Below the pieces are notes generated by a model. The model was not told the DNA's origin. It did not search any database and saw nothing but the letters and a program-made list of their open reading frames with translations. The position numbers and the translations under genes were made by a program. From Enterococcus_I eurekensis (GTDB lineage Bacteria; Bacillota; Bacilli; Lactobacillales; Enterococcaceae): DNA of 64,000 bases. How positions within the stretch are numbered: position 1 is the first letter of the stretch; each line of letters opens with the position of its first letter. The stretch covers positions 117,045-181,044 of the forward strand of contig NZ_JBHSGT010000020.1 in the NCBI RefSeq assembly GCF_042654605.1, given 5' to 3'. Shown piece after piece: positions 34,811-45,483 of this stretch.

Positions 34811-37800
34811 TTAAAGTGATTTCTCTTTTAAGGCAATAATTTTCTTGGCACTTAAAGCAATCAAATAAACATCGGTTACTGGCTTATTGAGTGCTTCTTG
34901 CAACGCTTCTTTATAGAGTCGTAACTGGCCTTGATAATTTTGAATAAAAGCGGCTTCGTCTTTAATAAAGCTGTCGGTTTTAAAATCATAAAGCACAACG
35001 TGGTCATCGTATTCAATGTAACCATCAATCATCCCATGAATTAATAGCTCTGCACCCTCTTCATCAAAATCTAAATAAACATCTTGTGCTTCTTTTAACA
35101 TCGAAAATGGTTGTTCACGTTTGACTCGTTTTGAATTTGCTAAGATTTCTTGCCCCAAATCAGTCTCAAAAAACCATAAAATCGATTGTAACGGAACTTT
35201 TTTCGCCAACGTTTCATCGAGTTGATTCGTTGTAATAAAGTGCGTCATTTGTGATTGTAAATAAGCCAAGTCTGGTTGAATCGTCAAAGGTAACAACTGT
35301 AAAAAGGTATGTGTGACACTACCAATTGCCGCCCCATCGATGGCTCTTTCTTGCATAAATTTCGGCTGAGCTAGACGCTCATTGACGTAGCGATATTGTT
35401 GCTTTTGGCTTTGTTCAAATGTACTTTCCCAAGCTAACTTCGTAATTTCTTTATCATCTGGGTCATTGTACAATCGTTTAATTTCCGAAACACTTTGGTA
35501 ACTTGTGGTCATCGTTGATTTTTCTAATGGATATTGATATTCCAAGATTTGAAATATTGGGGCTAAATCTTCTTCCACTTCGCTAGCTTCTTCAACGAAC
35601 GCTGTTTGATTATTTTCAAATAAAAGTGACGTTTGTTTAATCTTGTCTTCATTCCACCACTCAATTTTAAAGTTCCCTGGATGATGAATTTTTTTAACGG
35701 GATCAATTTCTTCATCAAAAAACTCAGTCATTTTCGGATGACGGATGAGTGTCATTCCAATCCAGTTCATCAAATTCCCTAGTGGTTTATAACGTAAGAT
35801 TCGACTTAAAATGGGATCCGTCTCATTGAGCGCTTGTGACCATTGTTTAAGCGTATCGGCCTTGTCTTTATATGAACCCACTAAATATAATTTTTGTTCG
35901 CTTCGTGTTAAAGCCACATACAATTTACGCATTTCTTCGGATAAAGCTTTTTCCAAACGAACTTGTTTGATTACTTGATAAGGCAACGTCTCAAAACGCA
36001 CACGTTCTTCATCAATTAATTGAATCCCTGCTCCCAGTTGTTCCTCTAGAACAAAACGTCCATTTAAATCTTGATTATTAAAGCGCTTATTCATATCCAA
36101 AACAAAGACTACTGGGAATTCTAGTCCTTTACTACCATGAATAGTCATCAATTTAACCGCATCTTCGACAGATTCGGTAAAAGGCTGTGCTAAATCTTTT
36201 TCTTTTTCTTGAATTTTTTCAATGAAACGAATAAATTGATACAAGCCTCTAAAACTGCTTGTTTCGTACATTTCTGCCCGATTCACCAATGCGGTTAAGT
36301 TGGCATAACGTTGGCGACCCGATGGTAAGCCAATCACATAATCCAAGTAAGCCGTCTCTTCATAAATTTGCCAAAGTAAGTCAGCAATCGACTGGCGACG
36401 AGCTTGTTCACGCCAATGAGTTAATTGTTCTGAAAATTGTTGTAACTTTTTACCTAAAGCCGTTTTTAATTGAGTAGCTGCTAGGAATGCTTCATAATAA
36501 CTACTTGTTTTATTTATTAAACGAATTTCAACGAGCTCTTTTTCACTCAAACCGACAATTGGCGAGCGTAAAACAGCTGCTAGAGGGATATCTTGATAAG
36601 GGTTATCAATCAATTGTAGCAATGAAATCATCTTCTGAACTTCAGTTGCTTGAAAATAATTTTGTGCATCATTGATTTCTAAAGGGATATCAAATTTCTT
36701 GAAGATATCCAGTAACATTAAATTATTTTTACGTGTTGGCGTCAGTAAGACAATGTCACAATAGGTCAATGGGCGATTTTCTTTCAATTTTTTATCATAA
36801 ATTTGAAACTTAGAATGGATCAATTCTTTAATTTTTAACGCCACTAAATGCAACTCGCCATCGGTTTTATCTTCTAGCAACCATTCATCGGTCAAACCAT
36901 CATCTGTCATCTGCTCATTTTCTTTTTCATAAATGAGCAGTTCAGGCAAGAAATCATCACTTTCCGGAAAATGAGGGAAGCCTGGTACAAGCTGCGCTGC
37001 TTCATCGTATGGAATTTGTCCTAATTCCTCATTCATTAACTGTTGAAAAATTAGGTTCGTAAAATGTAAAACCTCATGACGGGAACGGAAATTATCAGCC
37101 AAAATAATGCGGCGTCCACCTATTTGATTTTCATAAGCTAAATATTTATCAATAAAGAGTGTTGGATCGGCCAAACGAAAGGCATAAATCGACTGTTTGA
37201 CGTCCCCCACCATAAATTGATTGCCATTTTCATCATCCGGCGTTCGTACCCAGGATAAAATTGCCTCTTGAAGTCGGTTAACGTCTTGATATTCATCAAC
37301 TAGGACTTCTTTGAATTGTTGGCGATAATAAGTTGAGGCTTCACTTCCTGTTTGATTGCTCCCACTTAGAATCTCCAAAGCGTAATGCTCCAAGTCATTG
37401 AACTCTAGAACACCCTTATCTTTTTTTCGTTGTTTTAAATTTTCCATAAACGCTAATGTTAATTGTCCCATTTCTTGAACGAGAGGCTGTGCTTGTGTCA
37501 TTAACATTAAGATTTTCTCTGGCGGATAAGCAAATGATTTTTGCATCTCACCAATTTGTTCTTTTAATTCATCACGTTGTTCTTTAATCGGTATGGAAAT
37601 GATTTTTTGTTCCTCTTTACGAAAAGTTGGAAAACGACCAAAGGAAACATTACCTAACGCTTGATAGAAAACCGTTAGTTGGTTATCCTTGAACGTTTGT
37701 AACAAGAAAGCCACTTGCGCGTAATCATTTTCGAGCATGTCGGCTAATTTACTAAAGTCTTTTTGACCGCTGACTTGCTCAATTGAGCGCTGCAATTGAT

Positions 37801-38509
37801 TCGCAGCACTTTGCAATTGCGCAAGGTAAATCGGTGCGATATATTTTGCAAACAAAGGATGTTCGCTTAAGTCATCTGAATGCTCATATTGCTTGGCTAA
37901 TGTTTCTAGCCAAACTTCCGGACTCGGATTAGCTTGGGCAAAACGATGCAAATCCATCACGACATTCGTTAAGGCTTCATCTGAACGGTCATTGACAAAA
38001 TTTTCCGTTAAACGGTAAAAAACTTCTGTGCCTTCTTCATATTTTTGATCACGTAATTCTTCCCAAACTTCTTCTTTGAGTAAAATCTGTTCAGTTTCAT
38101 CCGTTAACAAACGAAAGACTGGATCAATCCCGATTAAATAGTAATAACGGCGAATAACAGCTAAACAAAAAGAATGTAAGGTCGAAATTTGCGCCATCGG
38201 AAGTAAGCTTAGTTGTTTAACAAAATGTTGACGGCGTTCTGGGTCACTTTCTTCGTTGACACTTTGTTGTAAAGCCACTTGAATCCGTTCTTTCATTTCT
38301 CTAGCAGCGGCTTCAGTAAAGGTCACAATCAAAAGCTCATCAATATTTGTTCCACTTTTTAATTTTTCGATGACTCGACGTACTAAAACGGTTGTTTTCC
38401 CTGACCCGGCAGAGGCTGAAATCAATAAATGATCGCCTTCATCAAAAATAGCTTGCCACTGGGTATCGGTAAATGTTTCATTTTGAGGTTTTAATGGAAT
38501 GTTGGTCAT
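34811..38509 (-). CDS. rexA: ATP-dependent helicase/nuclease subunit A (RexA/AddA)
   Basis: 1232-residue UvrD-like helicase with a C-terminal nuclease domain; together with RexB it processes double-strand DNA ends for recombination. Walker A SASAGSGKTTVLVRR near residue 33, Walker B-type VLVDEYQDVNRLQ, helicase motifs QSIYAFRLADPTLF and LMTIHGSKGLEFPVVF, and the RecB-nuclease residues in VLYDFKTDSF near 1170. ATG overlaps the rexB stop in an ATGA, so translation is coupled. Confidence 0.96.
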   Translation of the reverse strand: MTNIPLKPQNETFTDTQWQAIFDEGDHLLISASAGSGKTTVLVRRVIEKLKSGTNIDELLIVTFTEAAAREMKERIQVALQQSVNEESDPERRQHFVKQLSLLPMAQISTLHSFCLAVIRRYYYLIGIDPVFRLLTDETEQILLKEEVWEELRDQKYEEGTEVFYRLTENFVNDRSDEALTNVVMDLHRFAQANPSPEVWLETLAKQYEHSDDLSEHPLFAKYIAPIYLAQLQSAANQLQRSIEQVSGQKDFSKLADMLENDYAQVAFLLQTFKDNQLTVFYQALGNVSFGRFPTFRKEEQKIISIPIKEQRDELKEQIGEMQKSFAYPPEKILMLMTQAQPLVQEMGQLTLAFMENLKQRKKDKGVLEFNDLEHYALEILSGSNQTGSEASTYYRQQFKEVLVDEYQDVNRLQEAILSWVRTPDDENGNQFMVGDVKQSIYAFRLADPTLFIDKYLAYENQIGGRRIILADNFRSRHEVLHFTNLIFQQLMNEELGQIPYDEAAQLVPGFPHFPESDDFLPELLIYEKENEQMTDDGLTDEWLLEDKTDGELHLVALKIKELIHSKFQIYDKKLKENRPLTYCDIVLLTPTRKNNLMLLDIFKKFDIPLEINDAQNYFQATEVQKMISLLQLIDNPYQDIPLAAVLRSPIVGLSEKELVEIRLINKTSSYYEAFLAATQLKTALGKKLQQFSEQLTHWREQARRQSIADLLWQIYEETAYLDYVIGLPSGRQRYANLTALVNRAEMYETSSFRGLYQFIRFIEKIQEKEKDLAQPFTESVEDAVKLMTIHGSKGLEFPVVFVLDMNKRFNNQDLNGRFVLEEQLGAGIQLIDEERVRFETLPYQVIKQVRLEKALSEEMRKLYVALTRSEQKLYLVGSYKDKADTLKQWSQALNETDPILSRILRYKPLGNLMNWIGMTLIRHPKMTEFFDEEIDPVKKIHHPGNFKIEWWNEDKIKQTSLLFENNQTAFVEEASEVEEDLAPIFQILEYQYPLEKSTMTTSYQSVSEIKRLYNDPDDKEITKLAWESTFEQSQKQQYRYVNERLAQPKFMQERAIDGAAIGSVTHTFLQLLPLTIQPDLAYLQSQMTHFITTNQLDETLAKKVPLQSILWFFETDLGQEILANSKRVKREQPFSMLKEAQDVYLDFDEEGAELLIHGMIDGYIEYDDHVVLYDFKTDSFIKDEAAFIQNYQGQLRLYKEALQEALNKPVTDVYLIALSAKKIIALKEKSL

Positions 38510-41500
38510 TCATCGTCTCCTCCCATTTTCTTAATAATTTCTTCTTTTTTCAAGTTATCCATACGACGGTATTGGTTTTCAGCTAGCATCACATCAAAAT
38601 TACAAACGGTACGAAACGGACAATACTGACAAGCACGTTTTTTATCTTTGACTTTATAATATGGATTTAGGGAAATTTCGCCAGATAAAATCCTTTGGCC
38701 ACCTTGCATCAGTTTTTCTTGATTGTGTTTGCGTAACAGCGTAATCTCTTCTTCAGAGTAAAAACGCGCATCGTTTTTTGTTCGCTTACTAGCAATATCA
38801 TCTTTATTTTTCTTAATCGGAAAGACAAGTGAGCCCGTCGAAGGCTCCAGTGATTGATCATAGATTGGAAATAATTCTTCGTCATCTACAAATAGGCCAT
38901 CAAACTGATACGCTTTTAAGCGCTCTTCTTCCGTCCCCTTACTTGGATCGAGTAACGGATTATGCACGTGGAAATAATAGGCTCCCGCTGGTTTTACTTG
39001 CTTAGTCGGTTCACTGGTTTGTATAGCATTCGTCAAAGCAACGTCTAAATAGGTAATCAACTGCATCGCCAAGCCAAAATATGCTTCTGTTAAATCAAAT
39101 TTTCGACTACTTGATTTATAATCCACAACCGATAACCAGAGATTGTCTTCCATTTCGGCTGTATCGATGCGATCAATTTTCCCCCGTACATATAAATGGC
39201 TGTCGGCTCCTAATGGTAACGTTAACCCTTGAATGCCTTTATTTTGTCCAACTTGACCAAATAAGACTTCCGTTTTTCGTGGTTGAAGCAATGATTTACC
39301 ACTTTGTTGATGTATTGCCCAAGTAACACGTTGAATCGTCTTGGCTAGTTGATGACGGATAAAATGCATTCTTGGAGAAGCATCTAATAAGTGATACTGT
39401 TTGAGTCCGAAAATCTCTTGTAAAACTTGATCGACAAAAGCGCGTTTTTCTGCTTCAGATAATTGCGTTAAATCTTGGTTTTGTTGAATAACTAGTGATA
39501 AGAATCGATCAAGCGCTTCATGGAAAAGCTCACCTGTCACTAGCGGGTTCAATCCATAGATGTCGCGCTCTTTCAAACGTAAACCAAAATTGACAAAATA
39601 CTTGTACTCACACTGGTAAAAAGTCTCCATGCGGGAAACAGAAGTATAAATATCTTTCCCATATAAATCTTTTGCAACTTCTGATGACATATTTTGAGGA
39701 ATATTTTTCTTTGCTTGGCTTGCTAAGACTTTTTTAGCCAGTGTATGATAATCTGATTGTAATAAGGCTTCTTGTAAAATGCGCCATGATTTAGAAAGTT
39801 CCACGTGCGCATCTTGGCTTTGACGATGAATATTATTCAATTGCCGAACGAGGCCGCGATAAGAACCAATATGTTGAGTTAATGTACTTTCCAGTTTCAA
39901 GCTTTGTCGTTTTTGTTCTTTTAAACCTGCCCATTGGATCAGACGTTTCAAATAAGGAGATGCCTGGATGTTTTGTTGCTCATCGTGATTGGTCGCATAT
40001 GATAAATAAAGTTTGTGACTAGCTGATAAAAAAACGTTATAGGCGACAAACGGCTCTTTACGAATCGTCTCTTGTGTATGGTCACGAATGTATTGTTCTT
40101 CTGTTAAATAGGTGTTTAAAAAGAGCCGCTCATCACTCGATAATAACGTCGCATTCTCCACTTTTCTTGGAAAACTACCTTCATCTAGTCCTATCGCAAA
40201 AGTGACTTTACTTTGCAATGGTCGAGCTAGATCAAGTGGATTAATCTTAATTTGATCAATTGCGGTTGGAATTTTCCCGAATTGTAAATTGGCTAATCCG
40301 CTCATTAACATTTCAGTAAACAATTGGAATTCAAATCGCTCTTCCCCATAAATTTCAACAAATTGGTCGAGAATTTCCATTAAAGCATCCCATGTTTGTT
40401 CATGATTACGTGCCGACTCTAACTGCCCACGTTCAATTTCTTGATTTCGCCAATAAATGAGTTGTTGCTCAATTCCCATTTCAATTAAAAATTGGTAAAA
40501 ACAGATAACTGCGTCCTTAATTGTCTCTTGATTTTTAAACGTTGCAAAAAAAGTTCCGATGTCTCGTGCAAAGCTGCGACGAACTTGATTGGTTGTTTCG
40601 GTTAACAACCGTGTATCTTCTAACTGGCTGGCTTCAAAATCATAAGCAATTAATTGCCAATCTTCTTTTTTTAGCCACGTCTGCCCTTGAAATTGATGAG
40701 CTAATGCAACATTCTCAGTTAAATCGACTTGATTACGAAATCGATTACGATTTTGTTCCCATGATTGTTCAGCGTCATCCCAATCTTTCGGGATATACAA
40801 TTCACTTCGTAAAAAACGGAAAATATCCTTCAAACGATAGTGATATTTAGGCAGTGCCAACAAGCTGTCAATAAATTCAATTAAGGGATGCTGATCCATT
40901 TGCTTCGTTTCATCTAAATAATAAGGCAACCCCATTTCCTTAAAGATTGCCGGTATTAGTGGATAATAAACCTTTGGATTTAAGGTCACCAATTGAATAT
41001 CACGATAAGCTAAAGGTCGATTGGTCTTATGAGATTGCACCATCAGTCGTTTTATTTCTACGGCAATTTGTCGTAACTCTTCAATCGGTGTCTGTGCCTG
41101 CCAAATCTCCAAAAAATCGTCGACCGAATGTTCGATTGTTTGATTTTGCACGTGACTATTACGCCAGTACGCTTCTAGCACATGATAAGAAGGTGTAACT
41201 TCGGTTAGTTTTTCTCCTTTTTGATCAAAATAGACTGGGATTTGTTGGGCTTGAGCGGCTGATTTCAAACGCTCATACGTTTCTTTCCCATCAAAAAATA
41301 AATCTAATACTTCCGTTTGTTCGTGTGGGGTATCAATTAATAAATCAATACACAAATTTGATTTAGACATCAAGCTTTGTAATAGCCCGTGTTCTTGAGC
41401 AGAAAAATTTGAAAAACCACTTACGATAAACAAAGTCTTTTTCAAGGAATCTTCCGCTAAGTGATTCAAATAATTCGTCAATAAAGGTAACGGTTGTTCC

Positions 41501-42060
41501 ACTTGAAGTTCACGAGCATGTAGTTCGGACTCATAGGCGTTAAAAATAATTTGTAATTCGCGTAATTTCATTTGAAAATTGCGTTCCCGATTTGTTACTT
41601 CAATTGCGGTATCACCTTCCGGAATAACTAACTGTTCAAAGTCAATATTCCCTAATTGAAACTCTTGGTACAAATCGAGTAATTGCATAATAAAGCCCGA
41701 TTGACCGACTTCACTACGATATAATAAGAGTTCTGGTTCGCACTTAATTAAGACCTTGCGCATTAGTAACAATGCACCGGCTTCTGTTACTGGTTGCTTA
41801 CCTAATTGTCCCGTTCGTTGTAAAAAATACCATGCAAGCCGGTGAAAACTATACACTTGACTACGAATCGTACTAAAATGGGTTTTACCGATTGCTTGTT
41901 TTAAACTACTTAAAATTTCCAATTCCCGCTCAAATTTATTATAGTTCGGCACTAAAAAAAAGACTTCATGATCCGGTTCTTTCAGCCACTCGAGTGCGGT
42001 CTGAATCATCGCTGCTTGATGATTAATATTTCCGGCTCCTGTAATAAATTTCAAAGTCAC
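38506..42060 (-). CDS. rexB: ATP-dependent nuclease subunit B (RexB)
   Basis: 1184-residue partner of RexA. The N-terminus (FITGAGNINHQAAMI) lacks a Walker A Lys, which separates the RexB type of lactic acid bacteria from Bacillus AddB. The C-terminal nuclease shows GKIDRIDTAE and VVDYKSS, with the iron-sulfur Cys distributed as one in YQCEYKYF and three in ACQYCPFRTVC. GTG start at 42060 after AGGAGGAAGCAAA. Second gene of the lepB-rexB-rexA transcript. Confidence 0.94.
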   Translation of the reverse strand: MTLKFITGAGNINHQAAMIQTALEWLKEPDHEVFFLVPNYNKFERELEILSSLKQAIGKTHFSTIRSQVYSFHRLAWYFLQRTGQLGKQPVTEAGALLLMRKVLIKCEPELLLYRSEVGQSGFIMQLLDLYQEFQLGNIDFEQLVIPEGDTAIEVTNRERNFQMKLRELQIIFNAYESELHARELQVEQPLPLLTNYLNHLAEDSLKKTLFIVSGFSNFSAQEHGLLQSLMSKSNLCIDLLIDTPHEQTEVLDLFFDGKETYERLKSAAQAQQIPVYFDQKGEKLTEVTPSYHVLEAYWRNSHVQNQTIEHSVDDFLEIWQAQTPIEELRQIAVEIKRLMVQSHKTNRPLAYRDIQLVTLNPKVYYPLIPAIFKEMGLPYYLDETKQMDQHPLIEFIDSLLALPKYHYRLKDIFRFLRSELYIPKDWDDAEQSWEQNRNRFRNQVDLTENVALAHQFQGQTWLKKEDWQLIAYDFEASQLEDTRLLTETTNQVRRSFARDIGTFFATFKNQETIKDAVICFYQFLIEMGIEQQLIYWRNQEIERGQLESARNHEQTWDALMEILDQFVEIYGEERFEFQLFTEMLMSGLANLQFGKIPTAIDQIKINPLDLARPLQSKVTFAIGLDEGSFPRKVENATLLSSDERLFLNTYLTEEQYIRDHTQETIRKEPFVAYNVFLSASHKLYLSYATNHDEQQNIQASPYLKRLIQWAGLKEQKRQSLKLESTLTQHIGSYRGLVRQLNNIHRQSQDAHVELSKSWRILQEALLQSDYHTLAKKVLASQAKKNIPQNMSSEVAKDLYGKDIYTSVSRMETFYQCEYKYFVNFGLRLKERDIYGLNPLVTGELFHEALDRFLSLVIQQNQDLTQLSEAEKRAFVDQVLQEIFGLKQYHLLDASPRMHFIRHQLAKTIQRVTWAIHQQSGKSLLQPRKTEVLFGQVGQNKGIQGLTLPLGADSHLYVRGKIDRIDTAEMEDNLWLSVVDYKSSSRKFDLTEAYFGLAMQLITYLDVALTNAIQTSEPTKQVKPAGAYYFHVHNPLLDPSKGTEEERLKAYQFDGLFVDDEELFPIYDQSLEPSTGSLVFPIKKNKDDIASKRTKNDARFYSEEEITLLRKHNQEKLMQGGQRILSGEISLNPYYKVKDKKRACQYCPFRTVCNFDVMLAENQYRRMDNLKKEEIIKKMGGDDE

Positions 42061-42090
42061 TTTGCTTCCTCCTATCTTTTTAGAGTCTGA

Positions 42091-42600
42091 TTAGCGGATT
42101 TTTCGCGGTGGCCAAAGTGTAAACTTGGCCTCACCAATGATCATATCTTCATGAACAGCGCCAGTTAATCGACTGTCCAAAGAAATTTTGCGATTATCCC
42201 CCAAAACAAAATACGAATTTTCAGGGATTTTTATTTTTTCTATATTTTCCGTTAAAAGTGAATCTTTTGCCAATGCTTCTTTTATTTCAACTAAAAAAGG
42301 TTCACTCACCGGCTGATTATTTATAAATAATTGGTCTTCCTTGTATGATAATTCATCACCTGGCAAGCCAATAATACGTTTGATGACACGTTTTGATGGC
42401 TTTTTACTGTCTTTAATAACCACAATATCAAAACGTTCAATTTCTGATTGACGTAAAACAAGCGCAATTTGGTTATCTGCTAAACTTGGTACCATAGAGT
42501 CCCCGTTAACCTGTACTAAGACTGCGGCCAATAGAAATACCGTCACAATTAAAAGACTGACTAGTAGCGGCTTGCTTCTAGAGAAGAGTGATGCCATCAT
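42091..42600 (-). CDS. lepB: type I signal peptidase
   Basis: 169-residue membrane signal peptidase that removes signal peptides of secreted proteins, such as the pilins encoded here. One N-terminal membrane helix (about 12-30), catalytic Ser in NGDSMVPSL, catalytic Lys in RVIKRIIGLPGDEL, and the FVLGDNRKISLDSR box E. Two ATGs in tandem follow GGAGGAAGGC; I used the first. Thirty bases before rexB in the same direction, so probably cotranscribed. Confidence 0.94.
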   Translation of the reverse strand: MMASLFSRSKPLLVSLLIVTVFLLAAVLVQVNGDSMVPSLADNQIALVLRQSEIERFDIVVIKDSKKPSKRVIKRIIGLPGDELSYKEDQLFINNQPVSEPFLVEIKEALAKDSLLTENIEKIKIPENSYFVLGDNRKISLDSRLTGAVHEDMIIGEAKFTLWPPRKIR

Positions 42601-42720
42601 GCCTTCCTCCTTTCATTCGAGCATCTTTAGTTTAACATATTTTCACTTCAAGCATGCAATTAATTCAGAAAACACAATCGCTACGTTGGACTGGATTTTG
42701 CCTTAAATTTAAATACAAAA

Positions 42721-42766
42721 AATAAAGAGTACTAAAAGATGGATGAATCCACCTTCTAGTGCTCTT
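42721..42766 (-). terminator. terminator of the peptidase/transporter operon
   Basis: Minus-strand stem AAGAGCACTAGAAGGTGGA / TCCATCTTTTAGTACTCTT (with G-U pairs) followed by TATTTTTT, after the DUF308 gene. Confidence 0.75.
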
Positions 42767-42795
42767 CATATAGACAAGTTATAATGATCAATTTT

Positions 42796-43323
42796 TTATT
42801 TGGTCATATTATTCCCAAAAAATGATCCATGGATGATTAAAACGATACCAAACGCAATTGCAGAAAAACCAACTAATTTTGGCAGGGCAAGGGTTGCAAT
42901 TAAAGGATTGAATAGCAACATAATCGCAAAAGCGAAAGAAATTAAATCAAAAAGTAAGATTAACCACTTACTTAATCCCTTTATTTTACTAAAACGAGCC
43001 ACTAAGAATAAATTCCCAATGCTTTCGAACATGAACCAAACTGAAAACATAATTCCTAAGAATAAAGCCCCACGAATAATATTCGTTAAAAATAGAATAC
43101 CAACAATAAAATCTAACAGACCTAAAAAAATCCGTAGACCTTTAGACTCTTTGTTATTAATTGCACCAAAACCAAAAATCGTAGAAATCCCTCTAATAAC
43201 AGCTAGAATCCCAAAGAAGAAGACTAAGAACCCTAATGTTGTTCCTGGACGATTAAGAGCCATGATTCCCAAAACAAAAAATGCAATCCCTAATAATAAA
43301 TCAAAAAAACGATTATTTTTCAT
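42796..43323 (-). CDS. HdeD-like membrane protein (DUF308), copy 1
   Basis: 175-residue protein of six hydrophobic helices arranged as three repeats (FFLGILAVIRGIS, FLGIMFSVWFMFESIG, VGFSAIAFGIVLIIHG), the DUF308/HdeD pattern. E. coli HdeD relates to acid resistance; the Gram-positive role is unknown. GGGAGG precedes the ATG. Last gene of the operon with the transporter, YitT protein and peptidase. A paralogue of the same length lies at 47006. Confidence 0.85.
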   Translation of the reverse strand: MKNNRFFDLLLGIAFFVLGIMALNRPGTTLGFLVFFFGILAVIRGISTIFGFGAINNKESKGLRIFLGLLDFIVGILFLTNIIRGALFLGIMFSVWFMFESIGNLFLVARFSKIKGLSKWLILLFDLISFAFAIMLLFNPLIATLALPKLVGFSAIAFGIVLIIHGSFFGNNMTK

Positions 43324-43362
43324 TGGATGAACCTCCCTGATTGAAGAGTATCTAAACTTTCA

Positions 43363-44601
43363 TTAACCTACAATAAATCCAACCATTATTCCGCCAATAA
43401 TCACTGAAGTAATTGTGACTGTTGAGAATCCAGCGGTAACCATAATTGGTAAAATATTTTGTTCAATAACTGCAATTTCTTCCTCTGTCTCTCCAACCGC
43501 AGCTGCTGCTTCTTTTGTTAAAACCATCGTTCCTGGGAAACCAAAAAGACTCGTTAGCCCCACTGCAATTGACAAGGCCGGTGAATAGCCCACCTGTTTT
43601 CCAATCATATACGCACTTAACATGATTGTTATGACACCGCCAATTAGGTAAAAGGTAATTGGCCAAATCAATGTCACTAAATCAGCTAAATTTATATCCG
43701 CTAATGGACCAAAAGCAATCACCATAATCGAAATCATGAGTAAACCAAAGGAATCCGTTGTTGACAAGGCATTCGGCTTAACTAATTTAAAATGTCTCAA
43801 CACAATTCCTAGTAGCAAAGCAATGACAAATGTGTTGACATAACCATTGGTTAAACCACTTAACCATCGAGCAACTAATTCTGCTAAACCAAGCAAGAAT
43901 AACGTTGCATACGGTGTTTGTAAATAGCTCGGTAAAATCACTTCATTTGTTGGGCTTGTGTTTGTTTCGACCTCCTCTTCATACATTTTCAGATTGCCCT
44001 TGCGATACTCTCCTCGAACACGTAACGCTTCTTTCTTCAAAATATTAGCTGTAACTAAAAAACCAATAAAATTTTTAAAGTTTAAAATTAATAATGGAAA
44101 AACAGCCAATAGCGCCGCGGAAAGTAACCCTAAATCCCCACCTGCCGCATCGATTGCGCTTGCTTCTCCTTGTACCATCAAAATCGAAAGTGTCCCTCCA
44201 GTAATCGCAGTTGATCCGGCAATCGCGATATTTCGATCGAAGACAAGACTTCCAGCAAAATAAAGAACTAAGGAAACAATCACCACGGTCAAGGAACCAA
44301 TAACAAAGGTCCGCCATTGGGCTTTCAAATCTTCAATACTCATCATTGTTCCTAAATGAACAATAATTAATCCTACAACCGCCTGACCTAAACCCAGTAA
44401 GCCTGATTGTTGAATCATGTCGTGAGGAATCAAATCGGCCGAAAATCCGATTAGAAAAATAATGGACGCCACTAACATCATTGAAACAAGTGCTTTCGTT
44501 TTAGCAGAAACAAATTCCCCAATTGTCCAAACAAACATCACTAATGTAAAAGCTAAAATTGGTAACATCGGTTGGACCTGATCTAAATACCCTGCCTCCA
44601 T
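43363..44601 (-). CDS. multi-spanning transporter-like membrane protein
   Basis: 412-residue protein with about ten to eleven membrane helices and a central hydrophilic loop (about 205-235). Glycine-rich pore-like segments (AITGGTLSILMVQGEAS and GLTSLFGFPGTMVLTKEAA) in the two halves suggest an inverted-repeat carrier of the sodium/glutamate symporter kind. I cannot name the family with certainty. GGAGGTTTTTGCA precedes the ATG. It lies in one operon with an aminopeptidase-like enzyme, so it may move a peptide or amino acid product. Confidence 0.7.
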   Translation of the reverse strand: MEAGYLDQVQPMLPILAFTLVMFVWTIGEFVSAKTKALVSMMLVASIIFLIGFSADLIPHDMIQQSGLLGLGQAVVGLIIVHLGTMMSIEDLKAQWRTFVIGSLTVVIVSLVLYFAGSLVFDRNIAIAGSTAITGGTLSILMVQGEASAIDAAGGDLGLLSAALLAVFPLLILNFKNFIGFLVTANILKKEALRVRGEYRKGNLKMYEEEVETNTSPTNEVILPSYLQTPYATLFLLGLAELVARWLSGLTNGYVNTFVIALLLGIVLRHFKLVKPNALSTTDSFGLLMISIMVIAFGPLADINLADLVTLIWPITFYLIGGVITIMLSAYMIGKQVGYSPALSIAVGLTSLFGFPGTMVLTKEAAAAVGETEEEIAVIEQNILPIMVTAGFSTVTITSVIIGGIMVGFIVG

Positions 44602-44643
44602 TGCAAAAACCTCCTTGTACGTTATTTAATCTTCCTACACCTT

Positions 44644-45483
44644 TTATTGAATCGGATGATATGAAAAACCTAAGCCATGAACTTCTGAAACTTCATAAAC
44701 AATAACAAAACAATTTGGATCAATCGTATCAATCACTTCTCTAATTTTTGGATACTCCTGTCGTTTAATTACCGTTAAAATCATATCTCTTGGTTCGTTA
44801 TTTTTACCTCCACGAACATCAAACAGAGTCATGCCTCGATTAACCTCTTCTAAAAGTGCGGTACGAATTTCTTCCGAGTGAGCCAAACTTAAAATCATAA
44901 TCGCTTTACGTCGTTTTAATCCTGTCTCAATATACGTCATAACAAGTGAGGTAATTCCTATTGAAAGAATTGCGAATAAGAACTCCTCGAAACCAAATAC
45001 ATACAGACTCATAAAAACGATAATCATATCTGTGAATAGTAAACCGACTGAAGTATTAATATTAAAGTATTTTTCTAAAATTAGAGGTGGAATGGTCGTC
45101 CCCCCACTAGATGACTGAATACGATACAAAATAGCCACGCCTGTCGCAAAAATAACACTGCCCATTATCACAGATAACAAACGATCTTGTGTTAACATCA
45201 CTTGAGGAACAAATCTAAGCGAAAGAGGAAATAAGATACTTCCTAACAATGTCCGAAAGAAAACTTTCTTACCTAAAAAAATAGCTGCTAAGACTAACAT
45301 CAGTCCATTTAAAACCATAACCACCCACGCGCGATCGATGCCAATTAATGATTCTAGTAATATACCAATACCACTAACACCCCCGGCCGCGATATGATGT
45401 GGTCCTAGAAACATGTTGATACTAATCGCCAAAATGACAATCGCCAGAAACATGAAACTAAATTGTTTCACTTGCTTATTCAT
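44644..45483 (-). CDS. YitT family membrane protein (DUF161/DUF2179)
   Basis: 279-residue protein. Five or six membrane helices (about 10-185) are followed by the cytosolic DUF2179 domain (about 215-275, with TALLEEVNRGMTLFDVRGG). This is the YitT family, abundant in Firmicutes, of unknown function. I start at ATG 45483, which overlaps the peptidase stop codon by eight bases, giving translational coupling; a longer frame exists but lacks reason. Confidence 0.88.
   Translation of the reverse strand: MNKQVKQFSFMFLAIVILAISINMFLGPHHIAAGGVSGIGILLESLIGIDRAWVVMVLNGLMLVLAAIFLGKKVFFRTLLGSILFPLSLRFVPQVMLTQDRLLSVIMGSVIFATGVAILYRIQSSSGGTTIPPLILEKYFNINTSVGLLFTDMIIVFMSLYVFGFEEFLFAILSIGITSLVMTYIETGLKRRKAIMILSLAHSEEIRTALLEEVNRGMTLFDVRGGKNNEPRDMILTVIKRQEYPKIREVIDTIDPNCFVIVYEVSEVHGLGFSYHPIQ

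Noticed and set aside
42800..43330. 176-residue plus-strand frame opposite the DUF308 gene
   Set aside because: Lys/Pro-rich composition typical of an antisense shadow of a hydrophobic membrane protein; the minus-strand product has membrane helices, a ribosome site and a paralogue.
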